In this document: positions 26,441 to 38,800 of the stretch, in pieces
How positions within the stretch are numbered: position 1 is the stretch's first letter
How the letters are laid out: every line of letters starts with the position of its first letter
DNA from: Symbiodinium natans
Lineage: Eukaryota > Sar > Dinophyceae > Suessiales > Symbiodiniaceae
Length of the DNA stretch: 64,000 nucleotides
Direction of reading: 5' to 3'
Assembly: GCA_905221605.1 (NCBI GenBank)
Contig: CAJNDS010002784.1
Coordinates: 1-64,000, forward strand
The notes under the pieces: generated by a model
Databases searched by the model: none
What the model was told of the DNA's origin: nothing
Seen by the model: only the letters and a program-made list of their open reading frames with translations
Made by a program: the position numbers and the translations under genes

Positions 26441-28180
26441 CCTGGGAGTCAAAATCGCAGCTTCCGAGTTTGCGGCTGGCTTTGGCAGGGGGCGCGGGCG
26501 ACGGAGGGAGGCTGGGCCTCGGCATGACTTTTGGGAGGGAGGGAGAGAGAGAGAGAAGGGTTTAGGGTTTGAGGTTGAGGGCTTTCGCCACTATTGACCT
26601 GGGCCACAAGGAGTTGCAACAGAAAAAATCAAACCACCGCACTCCCTAAGCAATGAAGTCAGGAATCTAATCTACTCAGCCCTCGGCGGTGGTGAGGCAG
26701 AGGGGCTGGCAAAGCTCGCTGCTGGCGCTGGAGGCCCTGAGTCAAGTGGAGCAATCGAACCCGGAACATAAGTTTCATGAAGTTAGACATACATCGTGTA
26801 CTTGTGGAGCTTTGGAGGGTTTTCGGGTTCTCAGAGGCCTAGCAAGCCCTACTCTACTAGCTGCAAGCGTTGTCTATGATTCCGGCTTGCCAAGGCATCA
26901 CTGAACTAAGGCAAGCTCAATATACCGCATGAGGTGGACCCCACCGCGAGCAAACGAAAGAGTTTCATTGATGTTTAGCTAGGAAGCAAGGCCTCCGCCC
27001 GAATCGCCGACAGTACCGAGACCTCCAACGTCCGCGAGAATACAAGCCTAGCCTGTGCTCTGCCCAATCAACGTCTCGCTTGAGTGGGTTCAGTTTGCCA
27101 CTGGGTAGCCCTGAGCAAACTGGCTTATTGTCTGGCAAGGCCACACCCGAGAGAATTGATATGCAAAGGCAACAGGGCACATGAAAACAGAGCAAAGAGT
27201 ACACCTGGCCCGGAAAACTTGCAAGAGCTTCGATGGCACCTTGCCCCGGGGCTGCTTGGCTACTCATGGGCGGAAGACCTGGCACTTACAGAGCGACACT
27301 CTCCTCTCCGACGCAGGAGGCCTAATCTCAGGCTGGCACCGCATCCCCCAAGCGCAGCGCCGTGCCCCATCATCCTCACATTCTCGCGAAGCTAACTGTG
27401 TGGTCAGTAAGTACTGCAGATACTGCATAGTGAAACCTTCGAGAGCAAGCAAAGGAAGTGAGTCGATCTTTCGTTTTGGGGGGCGCAAGTTGCAAACAAA
27501 CCTCAGTGTCTGAGGGGCAAACTCAGCTGAAGGACCTGGACCGCGATGCAGAGAAGGTGAAACTCATCTCTGCTGCTATCTGCTTGCACTTGGCTGCAAA
27601 CCATTACCATCTCACTGCAAGTGCTCACAAAGGATCGCAGCCGGGTCCAGGGATGAAAAGCAGGCCTCTTTATCCTTCATGACTTAAGTAGAACGGATTA
27701 TGCGGCCTAACCCGATCTATCAAAGTCAGTACCGACAAAAGGCATGTACATCCCAGCCAAGCCTTTCCTACATGACTGACCACCGGGCCTCCCGGAAACC
27801 CGCCCGGCGCAGGCGGACCTCACCCCAAACTTCAAGCGGAGTCCATGAACCAGAAATCCCGAAACTGTCCGAAGCTTAAGCCCATCTTGTGCACATGTCT
27901 TCGGAGACCTTTCCTCAAACTCTGCTAAGTCAACAAGATGGGCTACACATCGTTGCAAGACATATGACGCAGATCAGTCGGCGTGCTGCAAAAGCTACAA
28001 TTATCTCCCATGATTGCGCCAAAAAACACCTGAACACTTTCCGTTCATAAACTCTAAACCTAAACCAGCTAAACCGAAGACACCAAATAAGCCACCAGAC
28101 ATCCCGAAACCCACACACGCACAAACCACACACACACACACACCCCTCAAACGCACGTGCAACAAGCATCCGCCTCCCAA
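26441..28180. other. No gene firmly recognised
   Basis: A minus-strand stretch near 27,420-27,485 (PKRKIDSLPLLALEGFTM) might be an exon, but nothing supports it further. A CA-rich run lies at 28,108-28,143. Confidence 0.3.
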
Positions 28181-28199
28181 TCGCGGTGCGTAGGCACCC

Positions 28200-28650
28200 G
28201 GAGGCGGAGGCGGTGCAGGAGGCCCACAGGGCCCGCAGGGCCCGCAGGGCCCGCAGGACCCGCAGGACCCGCAGGGCCCGCACCCGCAGCCTGGCCAAGA
28301 GGCGACTCTCTCTTTCAATGGTTCTAAAGTTCCTGGCAGAAACTTTCGTCTGCAAGCTCCCACTTCTTCTAGGCCTTGGGTTCTTGCTGGTTGGTTCCTG
28401 GTTACGTGCCTCCTCCACAGGGCCCCATGGGAGGCGGCATCGAAGGAGGCCTCTAAAGCAAAAAACATGTTTCGAGTGCTCGGCACTCAGAGTCTTACTC
28501 GATAGGATGGCAACGTAGAGGGCGCGTCTGAGTCTTGTAATGTCTCGTGGTCTGAGGCTGCAGGCGGCGCCATCCCTCTCATTGGGCCCGGAGGTGGTGG
28601 CAGATGCGGAGCGGGGACACGTGGAGCTTGGTTGTGGAGAAAGGGCCTCG
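28200..28650 (-). CDS. Gly/Pro-rich exon pair, product unknown
   Basis: Near 28,570-28,640 the minus strand reads VPAPHLPPPPGPMRGMAPPA. From about 28,290 to 28,200 a 9-bp tandem repeat encodes either Gly-Pro-Ala or Cys-Gly-Pro triplets depending on frame, ending in PPAPPPPPGAYAP in one frame. Proline-rich segments like these occur in RNA-processing and cytoskeletal proteins, but no domain identifies this one. The frame used across the repeat cannot be settled by eye. Confidence 0.35.
28220..28283. repeat. 9-bp tandem repeat (GCAGGGCCC)n
   Basis: About seven copies of GCAGGGCCC or GCAGGACCC. The period is a multiple of 3, so a coding frame can pass through it. Confidence 0.85.
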
Positions 28651-29913
28651 GAAAAACATGAAGGGGAAAGCAGTCTTAATAAATCGGAATATGCTTAGCA
28701 AGTCATGGATGCTTCTGCTCAACTGAGCCCCTGGCGACATTGGCATCGGTGGGGCGTGCGCAGCGCCGAGGATTCCGACCCCAGGGGCCTGCTCGGAACT
28801 CTCACAATCTCTCACAAAGCCTTGCAAAGTCTTTGCAGTCTTGACACAGCGTCCGCTGTAGGCAAGCTGGAGGCACACAGACTAATATCCCACCTATTCT
28901 TGCTGACTGCATGTTTTTGCAGGTCCCCTTACTCAAACCTGACCTGTGCTTCGTCCAGTTAACCCCATAACCCATCTAGTCTCTTCAGAACCTCCGAGTT
29001 CCGAAGCCCCGCTGTCAAGGATGCCAGGGATCGAATAGATTTGCGCTCGAGGCCAAGAATGCTATCCCGAGAAATATGCAAGTTGCTTCGTGGCATGTTG
29101 TATCCACCCCCAGGATAGAGAGGAGTCCATTACTCTTCATGCCGTCGTTGAGGAGACCACGCGTAAAGAGTAAAGAGTGTGCAAGGTTACGTCTAAGTCC
29201 ATTCGTTCACCACCACGTCTGAAGTAGTCCTGCAGTAGCTCACCCAACCCAGGGTTGCGTGTTCTTGTTTGCACCTTAGGCCGCGAAGGGTAGGAGTTCC
29301 CAAGCATAGGCGGCTGCATACCTCACTGGCCACACAAGCATCAAGACAAGTCATAGAATCTTCGGAGTGGATCTCTGCCAGATCACAATATGAGATCCAC
29401 CCACAAAACTCAGCGCAGCAAGCTCCAGTGCCAAGGCCGCAACCAGCGCCAGCGTAGCCTCTCCAGTAAACACATTAAGCGCTCCCTCCCCCAGCGCACC
29501 CGTGTGCACCCCGGTGCACCCCCCAAGCCCAAGCCAACAAGTCCACCATTAGACCGGAGTTGCCATGTCTGCCATGCTTGCTTCAACGATCTTCAACGTG
29601 AGCTTCACTTGACGGACCTGGCATCGACGTGCAGCCGCCTTTCGCAGGAATGCTTAGAGTCCAAGGCAAAATGTGCTTTGAACTTGTTGCGATCAACAGG
29701 TCTTCTTCACATCTGCACATCACCACGGATTGCTGGCTGCTCACATGCTTTGTGTCATCTCGCTCTACGACTCGAGAAGCGAACGTGCTCCTTGCCTGGT
29801 CCCCTGTATTGGAACTTCAGCTCCTCGATTCTCTCCTGCCACATGAAACCCCCCACCCATGCCGCTCTTGCACTAAAGCCCCGAAGGTCCCAAGTAGGCA
29901 AACGCGCTGGCAG

Positions 29914-30022
29914 AACAAGGATGAGCTGTTTGGCAAGAAGGTGGTTGTCGCCAACAACCTGTGCAGGTTGCACAAGGGGGTCCCCCAGGGCGTACCTTGA
30001 CTTGAAACCCAGAAAGTTTGCA
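29914..30022 (+). pseudogene. Possible fragment of a tRNA-binding (EMAPII/Arc1p-type) domain
   Basis: On the plus strand NKDELFGKKVVVANNL (29,914-29,961) is followed 40 bp later, in another frame, by LKPRKFA (30,002-30,022). Together they resemble the segment of the tRNA-binding OB-fold found in Arc1p, EMAPII and some methionyl- or tyrosyl-tRNA synthetases, where a KVVVVANL-like strand leads into KPRK. No normal intron fits the short gap and no other part of the domain was found. It may be a broken gene, one odd exon pair, or coincidence. Confidence 0.25.
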
Positions 30023-30159
30023 TTCTTACAGAATCTTACTCAAACCTTCACAGCCCTGCGACTCTCTTGGGCAGGCCCTAACCTCCCTAACAGTCCGGGC
30101 GCACCCTGACCAGCTGATCTGCGCCGGTGTGCGACGGAGGCAGAATGGAGATGAACCTA

Positions 30160-30160
<1 letters not shown>

Positions 30161-30256
<96 letters not shown>
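30161..30256. repeat. (CA)48 microsatellite
   Basis: A perfect AC/CA dinucleotide run of 96 bp. Open frames of alternating Thr/His or Val/Cys across it are artefacts. Confidence 0.98.
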
Positions 30257-30257
<1 letters not shown>

Positions 30258-30674
30258 GCCCCGTCTCGCGCGAAAGCCCAGCTGTGTCATATTGCTCATC
30301 AAAAAACAGGTGTTAAATGTAAAGAATTCGCCGGCGTTCAACATGTCCAAAGCAGTGTCACCTCTGCAATCTACACACACACACATGCTCGCTGCTTCTT
30401 CGTCCACGCGCAAGCTTTCCTTGGGAAAGTTCCGTTCGAACCGCAGTTCACAGGTCTCTCAGCACGGGTGGCGTGAGGAAGCCGTCTGCGTTTGCCGTTC
30501 CCTAGTCGTGAATCTAAGGTGAGCAGTCATGAGCATGTCAAGCCACTGGAGCTCCCTTCTCGGTGAGTCTCGGGCTGCTAGTAGGGCGCTTACCGCTCCA
30601 GAAGTCGGTGCACGCACATTGGAAAAGCATCTGAGATGGGAGTCTCATGGGAGTAGATCTAGCCAAGATCCAAA

Positions 30675-33600
30675 TCATGTCTTGATCTCGTCTCCAGTCT
30701 GTGTCTCACAGAGATTGAAACCAAAAAGCGAGCAGCAGGCCGCCGTGGTCTTCTTGACCTCTTGCGCAGCTTCGCCGACGTTCTGGGCACGGTCCTGCAA
30801 GCCCTCAAGGGTACTCCCACCCTGTTCAAAACGTAGGTCCGGGAAGGGAATCTCAAGGTCCGGATGGCTTGCCGCCTCCTCCAGGCCTTGTGGGGATCGG
30901 TTCGACCCTGCCTTGGTATAGATGGCATGGCAGTTCGCACAAAGCCACATGGCGGTCTGACTGTCATACCTGAAGTTCTCAAAAAAGTTTGCACCCCGCA
31001 GCTGGTTCAGGAGCTTGTCCTGCTCTTGCGATGTCAGGAAGGGCTCCGAGATGAATGTCAGAAAGTCCTCACCGTCATCTTTATTGTAAAGGCTGAAGAG
31101 GCCCTTCACCTGGTCGACGACCCCGGGAACATCGGCAATGGCATCCTCACATGCTTGGCCATGCTACACCTAACGGTAGCCAGCTAGCAAAACGCACTTG
31201 CCACAGGGTTTTTTGTTCAATTACCAAGGCGACCGAAGCGTCAGCACTCAGAATGGACTTTCCAAGCTTTGCTGCAGAAAGGCCCATCTTCAGCCAGCGG
31301 GACCATTCCATCGTTTCTGTTGTGAACGTGGTCTGGTTCGGCAGCACACAAAAACGTGTTGCTGTGGGAGCTTGACACTCGAAGTGTAGAAGAATCGCCT
31401 TCTTCACCACGTACCTTCAGACCAACATCCAGACATGACGTCTATCGCAAGCATGTGTAATGCGTTCCCGGCCCAAATCTGTTACCAAACATCTGGGGCC
31501 ATGAGAAACCACGCCCCGAAGTGTTGGCAGTGTTCTCATGGTGAAGAAACTCATGTTAACAAGATCCGCAAGAGCGCCTCGGCTCAGACGAGAACCTCAC
31601 CGGCATGGGAAGCTTCTTTGCGACGGTGCTGATGAAATCCTTACAGACAGGCAGAACTCGATTCACAACGAGCCGTTTGAAGGACCCTGAAGACCTGGCC
31701 TTCAGCTCTGAAACGTTGTCATCGACGTACTTCTTGAGGCTCTCCATGTCTCCGCAGGCCTCGAGCTACAGCCGCTGAATCTTCCATCGCGGCCCCTTGC
31801 TGTGGGAAACCGATGCAGTGTAGCAACCACCTCTTAGACCACGACAGCTGTGGCCGACCCCCTGCCAACGCAGCAAGATGAAATGCTCCGAGCAGCCTCC
31901 TTGAATCGGGAGTTCATGTCTGCAATCTGCGCGTAAGCTCCTTCCAGTGAGCGGCCCTCATAGGCGTCGATCAAGCCTCACACTGCACAAGCTTATGTTA
32001 ACGAGAACCTGCACGCTTCTCTTTCCCGGTCGCAAACCAAATTCGGGATTGGATGGGATTGAGGAGTACTTCTTCCCTGCAACGTTCAAGGAGCTTATTG
32101 CCATGTCTCGTGCTGACCCATCACCTTCTTTCAAGTCCTCAAGCGGCAAAATCGGCAAACTTGCAGGGATCAGACGCTTGCTTACAGACACATACGACAT
32201 ACAAAGTTCCGCGAGGCCCTATTTAAACCTCCCTTCAGACTCCAAAGGCTAGTCTCCTGCACCCATCGGAGCACGGCGCTCGGCAACCGGGCCTTGTCCT
32301 TCTGAGGATCCAAAGACATGGGGAGGTCTCAGGTTCGTGCTACAGGCGGTTTAAGGTGGGATCCTTTGTGGGATATTGGACATGCAGAAGGGATCAAAGT
32401 ATTTGACGTGCACAAGCATGAAAGGAAAGCACAAAGGTCCTTGATCACCAGGGCCTTCAGGCTGATGAGCGCAGAACACTTCAGGGGACCATCCATGGAG
32501 GTCCCCTTTCCGAGATCGGCCAAGTCCTTCGTCGCGCATGGGGCGCACATGGGGGTTTTGTTCACTGCACAGCTCTAAGAGTCACGAATCTTTCTGTTTG
32601 GGATGTGGCTGGCTGGGCGCCTTTTTGGGGTGTCTTCTGCTGTTCGGGGTCCCTCTCGGTCCTTCACCTTCACTGCGAGGGCCTCCAGCTCGGCCCCTTC
32701 CAGCACTCGCGGCAAGACTTCAAGTGCACTGGCCATCTGGTAGATGTTCGCCTCGTACATGGGGCCGCCCTTGGAGTCCTTCACCATCTTCGCCCAGACG
32801 TCGACCTTGGCCCAGACTTTCCGTGAGATGGCCGGCGACTTCTCAGTGGCAACGTCAAGGAAGGTTTTCGGGGTCGCAAAGCCAATGGGGGCGGACATGT
32901 ATTGCTGCACCATGTCATCTGCAACAGGATCCAAAGCAGCAGGACGATTTTCCACCACGAACCTGACGGATTAGCATGCCTGGACTTGTCTGTGTCGTGG
33001 AGTTCATTGAGCTTAGGGAGCATACAGTTAAGACCACACGAGTGTCATGACTGGGGCCATAGGTTCTCATCGTTAACGCTGTGTGAAGATTGTGAATACT
33101 ACCGACCCAGGCTTTCGAGGCTACTTCGCCCAGTACGCTTGGCTGAGAAACTTGAGGAAAGCAATGAGGGTCAAATGCACGGTATCCATCTCTGTCTTCT
33201 TCACTTTCTTGAGGGCGGCCACAAGGGATTGCAGACTGTCCTTGGCCAGCACGACATCCAGAAACTTAGCCTCAGTACTGGTCATCATCATCTTCAAGGT
33301 GCCATCAAGCGTTTTGGAGTCGCTGGCTGAATTTAAACCTTTGATGTAGGACTTGGCATCGGCAGCTGGGTCCGCTGATGTCCCAGCTGCCGGCTTAGGC
33401 ATGCTCCCAATGAGGTTCTGGCAGGCGTCGATTGCTGACGTCAGTTGGCCTTTGAGATCCTGTTCCTTTGGCTTCGGCTTCAGCTCTGCAAGTACGTCCT
33501 TAAGCTCCAAGACCAGGGACGGAACAGCAATCGCTGCGGAAGCCTTTGGGAAGCCCGTGTTCATCATCAGCATGGAGCAGAAGATGTACGCGGCTTGGAA

Positions 33601-34967
33601 CAGCGAGTTTAAGTAGGTGAGCTTCTGGGCCAAACGCTTTGAGAGATCCATGTCCCCCGGCTTATGCCCCTTTGCCAGCTCCTTCACGTGCCTTGCGAGC
33701 TCCAAGGACATCTTTAAGGCAGCAGCAGCCTCCTCGTCGGGCAGCTCAGTGAGCTGCACGAAAGCCATGCCCGTGAGCAGCTCCAGCCCGTCATGAAGTA
33801 CCTGCGCCTTGTCGTGCAACAGAAGCTCTGTCAGCACCGGGTACATCTGCAGATCGCCAGTCCACTTCACAGGTTGGGCCCTCACGAAGAACATGATCTC
33901 CAGATGCTTGCTGCCTGGACAATCTAAGGACTTCTTGAGCTTCTTCAGCACCTCAGGGTCAATGTGAGCTCTCGGCTCCCGAATGTCTCAAAAGAAGCCA
34001 CAAAAGAGCTCTTTTTTTTTCGCCGACGTAGACCCCGAACAGTGTAAGATCACTTCTTATCCAGGAGCGCGGCGCGCCCGGACCATGACGGAGGGACCAC
34101 TCCAAGACAACCACACTCCAAGGACTCCAAAAGGTCACTCCAGGGACTCCCGAAAAGCGAATCCTTCCTCATAACGTTAAACCCCATATGGTTGCTCAAT
34201 GTTTTGGGTACTATACTGAGTGTAGCTAACTCTTTGAAGTCTCATATCGGCCTCGGTCATTCCCGGATGCTCGGATCCGTCTTCCACTTTTGCATATCGG
34301 ATCGCTCTTGCTGTGATGTCCAGTACTTCGTCATCTCCTCAGTGGATCCCTGCGCACTGCCGAGCAGCTACCACAAGACCTCGTTGAGACTTGTTCACCT
34401 CATGACGTGCTGCTCAGATGCTCTTGGCGATGCACGCGTCCAGCCAGGTTGACATCCTCAGCCGCACACAGAAGCACTTGAACCTACAAGGGAACAAAAG
34501 GGAACAATCCACAGAAGCCAGACACCAAGTTCGTTGACGGGCGGCATCTGAACAACCTGTTCAGGTTCGAAGTACGGTTCGTTGTCACTCGCTGCATCGA
34601 CAATCTCCTCACCGCACTCCTTGATCTTCTTGTCATCCTTCCGGCTTTCGTGGCTTTCGTAGCTTGCGGCATATGCGAGCACAAACCTCCCTCACACGGA
34701 ACGTCTGTGCTACTATGCACTGTACATCACCTTTGGAGGGCAACAGTCAGGGGTATAGACGTCTTAAATTCATTTACATATCCTGAGCTCCACTACCCAC
34801 ACACACACACACCGGCCTTCTTCTTGAGCAGGTCTATGAGCGCCAGCACCCGCTCCTCGATCTCTTCGGAGTCCGTCATAATCCCGAACGCAGGGATAGC
34901 GGGACTGTGAGCTGAGCCACAAAAATTGAGGAACGCCGTGAGCTTTGGAGTCGGGGCCAGGATCTGA
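30675..34967 (-). CDS. Large helical protein of unknown function, multi-exon
   Basis: At least eleven minus-strand blocks read as protein in transcription order. About 34,812-34,967 follows acceptor TTTTCAG and contains MTDSEEIEERVLALIDLLKK. About 34,520-34,690 has DNEPYFEPEQVVQMPPVN. About 34,200-34,345 has VLDITARAIRYAKVEDGSE. The long exon 33,121-33,985 encodes roughly 285 residues, mostly helical, with LELARHVKELAKGHKP and LVLELKDVLAELKPKPKEQ. About 32,575-32,965 has WAKVDVWAKMVKDSKGGPM. Further exons are near 32,330-32,560, 31,960-32,200, 31,870-31,975, 31,705-31,780 (SLKKYVDDNVSELKA), 31,625-31,700 and 31,205-31,400. The last, about 30,675-31,150, has VKGLFSLYNKDDGEDFLTF and ends with a stop. 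No catalytic motif is recognised. The estimated length approaches 1,000 residues. The true start may lie upstream. Confidence 0.75.
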
Positions 34968-35099
34968 AAACATGTCTTATTTTACATCGATTGGCCATCC
35001 GCAGCATGAGGTGATTTTCTGAGGAATCGAAGGCGCTCGCAGAGCTCTTGACTTTTATGATACTTTTGATACTGAGGAATCGATAAGCTTCCGATGACA

Positions 35100-35500
35100 C
35101 CCATCAATGATGTGATGTACAACCTATGTCTTGTGAATGACGCATGAAATTCGCGAATGCGTGAACGAAGTGGTCCTTTTCCGCGGGCATAATATAATCT
35201 TTTCTTAGTGCCCGCTATAATATAACTATGAAGTGAACATTAACCGGGCAAATACTATAATACAATGAGCCCGGTTATAATTCTATGAGTTTACACGGGC
35301 CTATATTATTATTGTACTGGCCCGTATTATTATTACGTAGAGAAGACAATCATAAGGTTTTATAAGGAATGACGCATGAAAACCGTAATGATTGTATGAA
35401 CGAAGTACAAGACTGGGATTATGAGGAGAGAAGATAAGGCTTTTTCATCCTCACTGTCACCGCCATGAACGTAGCGGCCACCATCAATTTCTTGTTACCT
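35100..35500. repeat. AT-rich element with GCCCG-flanked stems and direct repeats
   Basis: GAATGACGCATGAAA occurs at 35,135-35,149 and 35,367-35,381, each followed shortly by TGAACGAAGT (35,162-35,171 and 35,397-35,406). Between them GGGCATAATATAATC, GCCCGCTATAATATAA, GCCCGGTTATAATTC and GGCCCGTATTATTATT recur, giving complementary GGGC/GCCC arms around AT-rich cores. The layout suggests a small non-autonomous mobile element or a local duplication. It sits in the spacer between two minus-strand genes. Confidence 0.5.
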
Positions 35501-35879
35501 TTTGGACAGTCATCTCTCTGAACCAGTAAAACGCCCTTTGTAAACCATCCCGGGATGATAGGAAAGGTACGAAGAGAATAATTGTATTGCATTTACAAGC
35601 GAATAAAAGGAGCGCGTGAAATGCAATAAAATTAGAAGCTCAAGCAGCTGAGGTCCAGACACTTGTCCACCTGATTTTTCCCTGATCTCCTGTGCCAAAG
35701 AGCTGTCGCCGAACATGCCCCTAAGTTCCAAAATGGTTGTGACATGTTGTGACACAGCCACGAAAGCGGGCATCGCACAGCAGCACCTTGACACCAGAGC
35801 CGGAGGGACCGATAAGACCCCCCACCTGAGCACGGGTCTTCAACTTCATTCAACATGACCTTCCAGATCAATTTTCAAA

Positions 35880-38800
35880 GTATCTGCGTTTCCGGAAGCT
35901 CTGCGGAGCTCTGAGGGGCCAGCCAAGTCGGCTGGCACGATGACTTCGTTATCGGCGCACTCATAGCCAGGCGTCTGCCTAACTTTGAGAAGTAAAATTC
36001 TGCACGCGACAGCAACACAAATGAGATGGAAGGCATGGGATGCCTGAACGAACTCAAAGAAAGGATCCCAAAATCCATTAACATCCATGGCTCTGATTGG
36101 AAAGTGCCTTGCAAGTCACCCACCTGGTCACCGTGTGCTGAATGCATTCCAAGCTGCATTGAGCCGCCCATGGTGTTCATGGGCCCGACGCCCATGCCAC
36201 CAGGGCCACCCATTCCCATGCCGGGGCTATAATCACCCAAGCCCGGTGGTGGAGGTGCTGCCTTGGTAAACTAAAGTGACTAAAGGTAAAGAACAGCTTT
36301 TACGTTGCACAGGAGACACGGAACTGAAACACCCAAGTGTCCGGCAAGCTTGGCATGTGGAACTCCTAAAGGACAACCCTTCGAAGCCAAGGTCTCTTTG
36401 ATCATGCCTTCTGTCCTCGGCATACCACGTGAACTTGAACCAGCCCGCGAATCTGCCATCAGTCTGATTGGTTAAGTCTACACTCCTTGCCCTACTTTGC
36501 AGTGCGTTTGGTGATGGCTTCGGAGCAGAACCGGTCTCTGACTGGTCCGACTATGCGGATCAGCATGCTCAAGCAACAGTGGGCGGTTAACTCTACAAGG
36601 CAGCTACTACAGCCCACGTCAAACATCGTCCACTCCACTGTGTCACTTGGACCCACGATACTCTTGGCAACGGACTTTTCAACATCGCCGACGATGGTGA
36701 CATTGCCTTCCGGATCCTGCACATCCAACCATGGCTCAAAACAACGCAGATTGAAGAGAACGCGGTCAACTAAGCCATGTCATCTTTCCAGAAATAGCGA
36801 GGTCCGATGGCAGGTGGTCGATCTTGATATCAGCTCCGCTTCGTAGTCTGATCTCCTCATTGTTAGATGCCAATCCTAAGGCCTGAAGGAGTACTAAAGA
36901 CTACAAGGTACGTGACCCGTTTCCGCTGGGTCTGAGAGCTCGTAAACAAACACGCCAACCCACTTACCCGTTCGTAATGTCGCCATGCATCTTTGATCGT
37001 TTCACCACCTTTGCCGATCAGCGCCCGGATCTGAACACCCTCCATTCGGATGATCTTGAAGCGGGACGGGTCAATGCCTGAACATGAACTACTTTCATGC
37101 TCTGACAAACACAAGGCCGCTGAAAATCCTAGACTGAGGTCCCATGGATCACGACGTTTTCTGCACCACTGCGAAAGATTGCTTGCGGGGACGGCAACCT
37201 GGTGGCACCGGCCGGACGCTCTTCGGATCATTCTTGCTCATGTCCTTCTCACATGCAAAGACTATCAAAGGACTGGCATCTGATGGAGCTTGGGAAGTGA
37301 CGTGACAAAGCGGCAATGGATCTATGGGCCTTGAGCCACTCCGGCAGTGATGCGGTGGCATTGGCATCCCCCACTTCGTCCCACCTGACAAGTGTAGACA
37401 CGAACGCCGGGTAGTCTACACACAGCTACCGTAATCTAACGTGCTTTCAGATCGCTGTGTCCACCAGTGTCTTGCTAGGCGCCAAGCTTCGACCTCTTTC
37501 TCTTCTTGCTGGGGTCATCATCTTCCTCTGACCGCAAGCAGGAGACAACGCACGTCCGTGTGCAACTGCGAGTGATCAGGCCATAATCAAACCATAAGAG
37601 TACCCTCCGAGTGCCCTTTGTGAGAACAAGCTATCCAAGCTGCATGATGGGCCTCAGCTGCTGCCGCCGCGGGAATGGGAACGGAAGCTCCGCCTCCGTC
37701 ACAGTTTGACAAGGGAACACGGCGTGAGCCCTTTGCAAACCAAGCATAAGCTTCTGCTGCACATGTGCTGGTGACCTAGCACATGCGCCGGAATAAGGTT
37801 TAGGCTGTAGGGCTCTAAAGAGGATTTAAGTTCAGAGGGTTGCAAAGTCAAGTGTTGCTGCTCAGCTGGCTTCCAGCGCATCTGGGGCATGCACCCAAAG
37901 GCTGGGGAGTAGAACACTGCGGACCTCAGATCTCCAATGCTCCTCCCCCTCGGTGTGCACAGTCTCACACAAGAGCTTGGTGTCGGGCACTTGTCCTTCG
38001 ACCGGTAGTTGTGGAAATGGCATTTCGGACATATCCAATCACCTTTAGATGGCAAAGAAATCATGCTGCAGCTAAGCAATGTGTTTATTCTTATATACAT
38101 ATACATATACATATATATATACATATATATATATGCATATATATATATATATATACATATATCTTACTTGCAGTAAACAGTAAAGAACGGCAAGATCTCT
38201 TCATGATAATGCTTAATGCTAGCCGGTGGTTGCTTCATATTTGAGCAACCTGCATATCTTCAAATCTCCGAATCGGAAAAAGATCTCTTTATGAATGGAC
38301 AATGATGCGGGGCAGCCAGTGCGGGCTCGACAGAGTTCACATCCCACGGGCACCATGCGTCTGAGCACAAGGCCTACTCGGAAGTTTGCTGGTATCGGAG
38401 GTGGCTCCTGCGGCAACAGCAACCAGCTACACGCTGCTCACATCTATCTCTGCTGAGATTTGAGAAATGTTTGTGGTACGCGTCCTTCGGAACGGGAGCT
38501 GCCATGGTAGGCTCTGGTTGCTTCGGCATCGACCTGCTGCCAGATCAAGCAGGGACTCCTTCCATGGCTTCACTTTGCTTTGTCCACGGAAGCCGACAAC
38601 GACTGACAAACTAAAAACGGCTAGCTTCAGGGTGTAGGGTGAGGGTTTCAGGTTGGAGATGATGTACATTGCAGCGAGTCCTGGATACTGTTCCAGTTCT
38701 GCACCCAAAACGCCGGAAAAGAATAGAGGGCAAACCATCCCCAAAGCTTGATATCCCAAATCGGAACCCAGACCATAGCATACCATAGCAGACATACAAG

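Noticed and set aside
29390-30109. 239-codon plus-strand frame
   Set aside because: Composition is uneven and basic with no domain. Only the small tRNA-binding-like segment inside it is noted separately.
30018-30522. Thr/His and Val/Cys repeat proteins
   Set aside because: Produced by the (CA)48 run on either strand.
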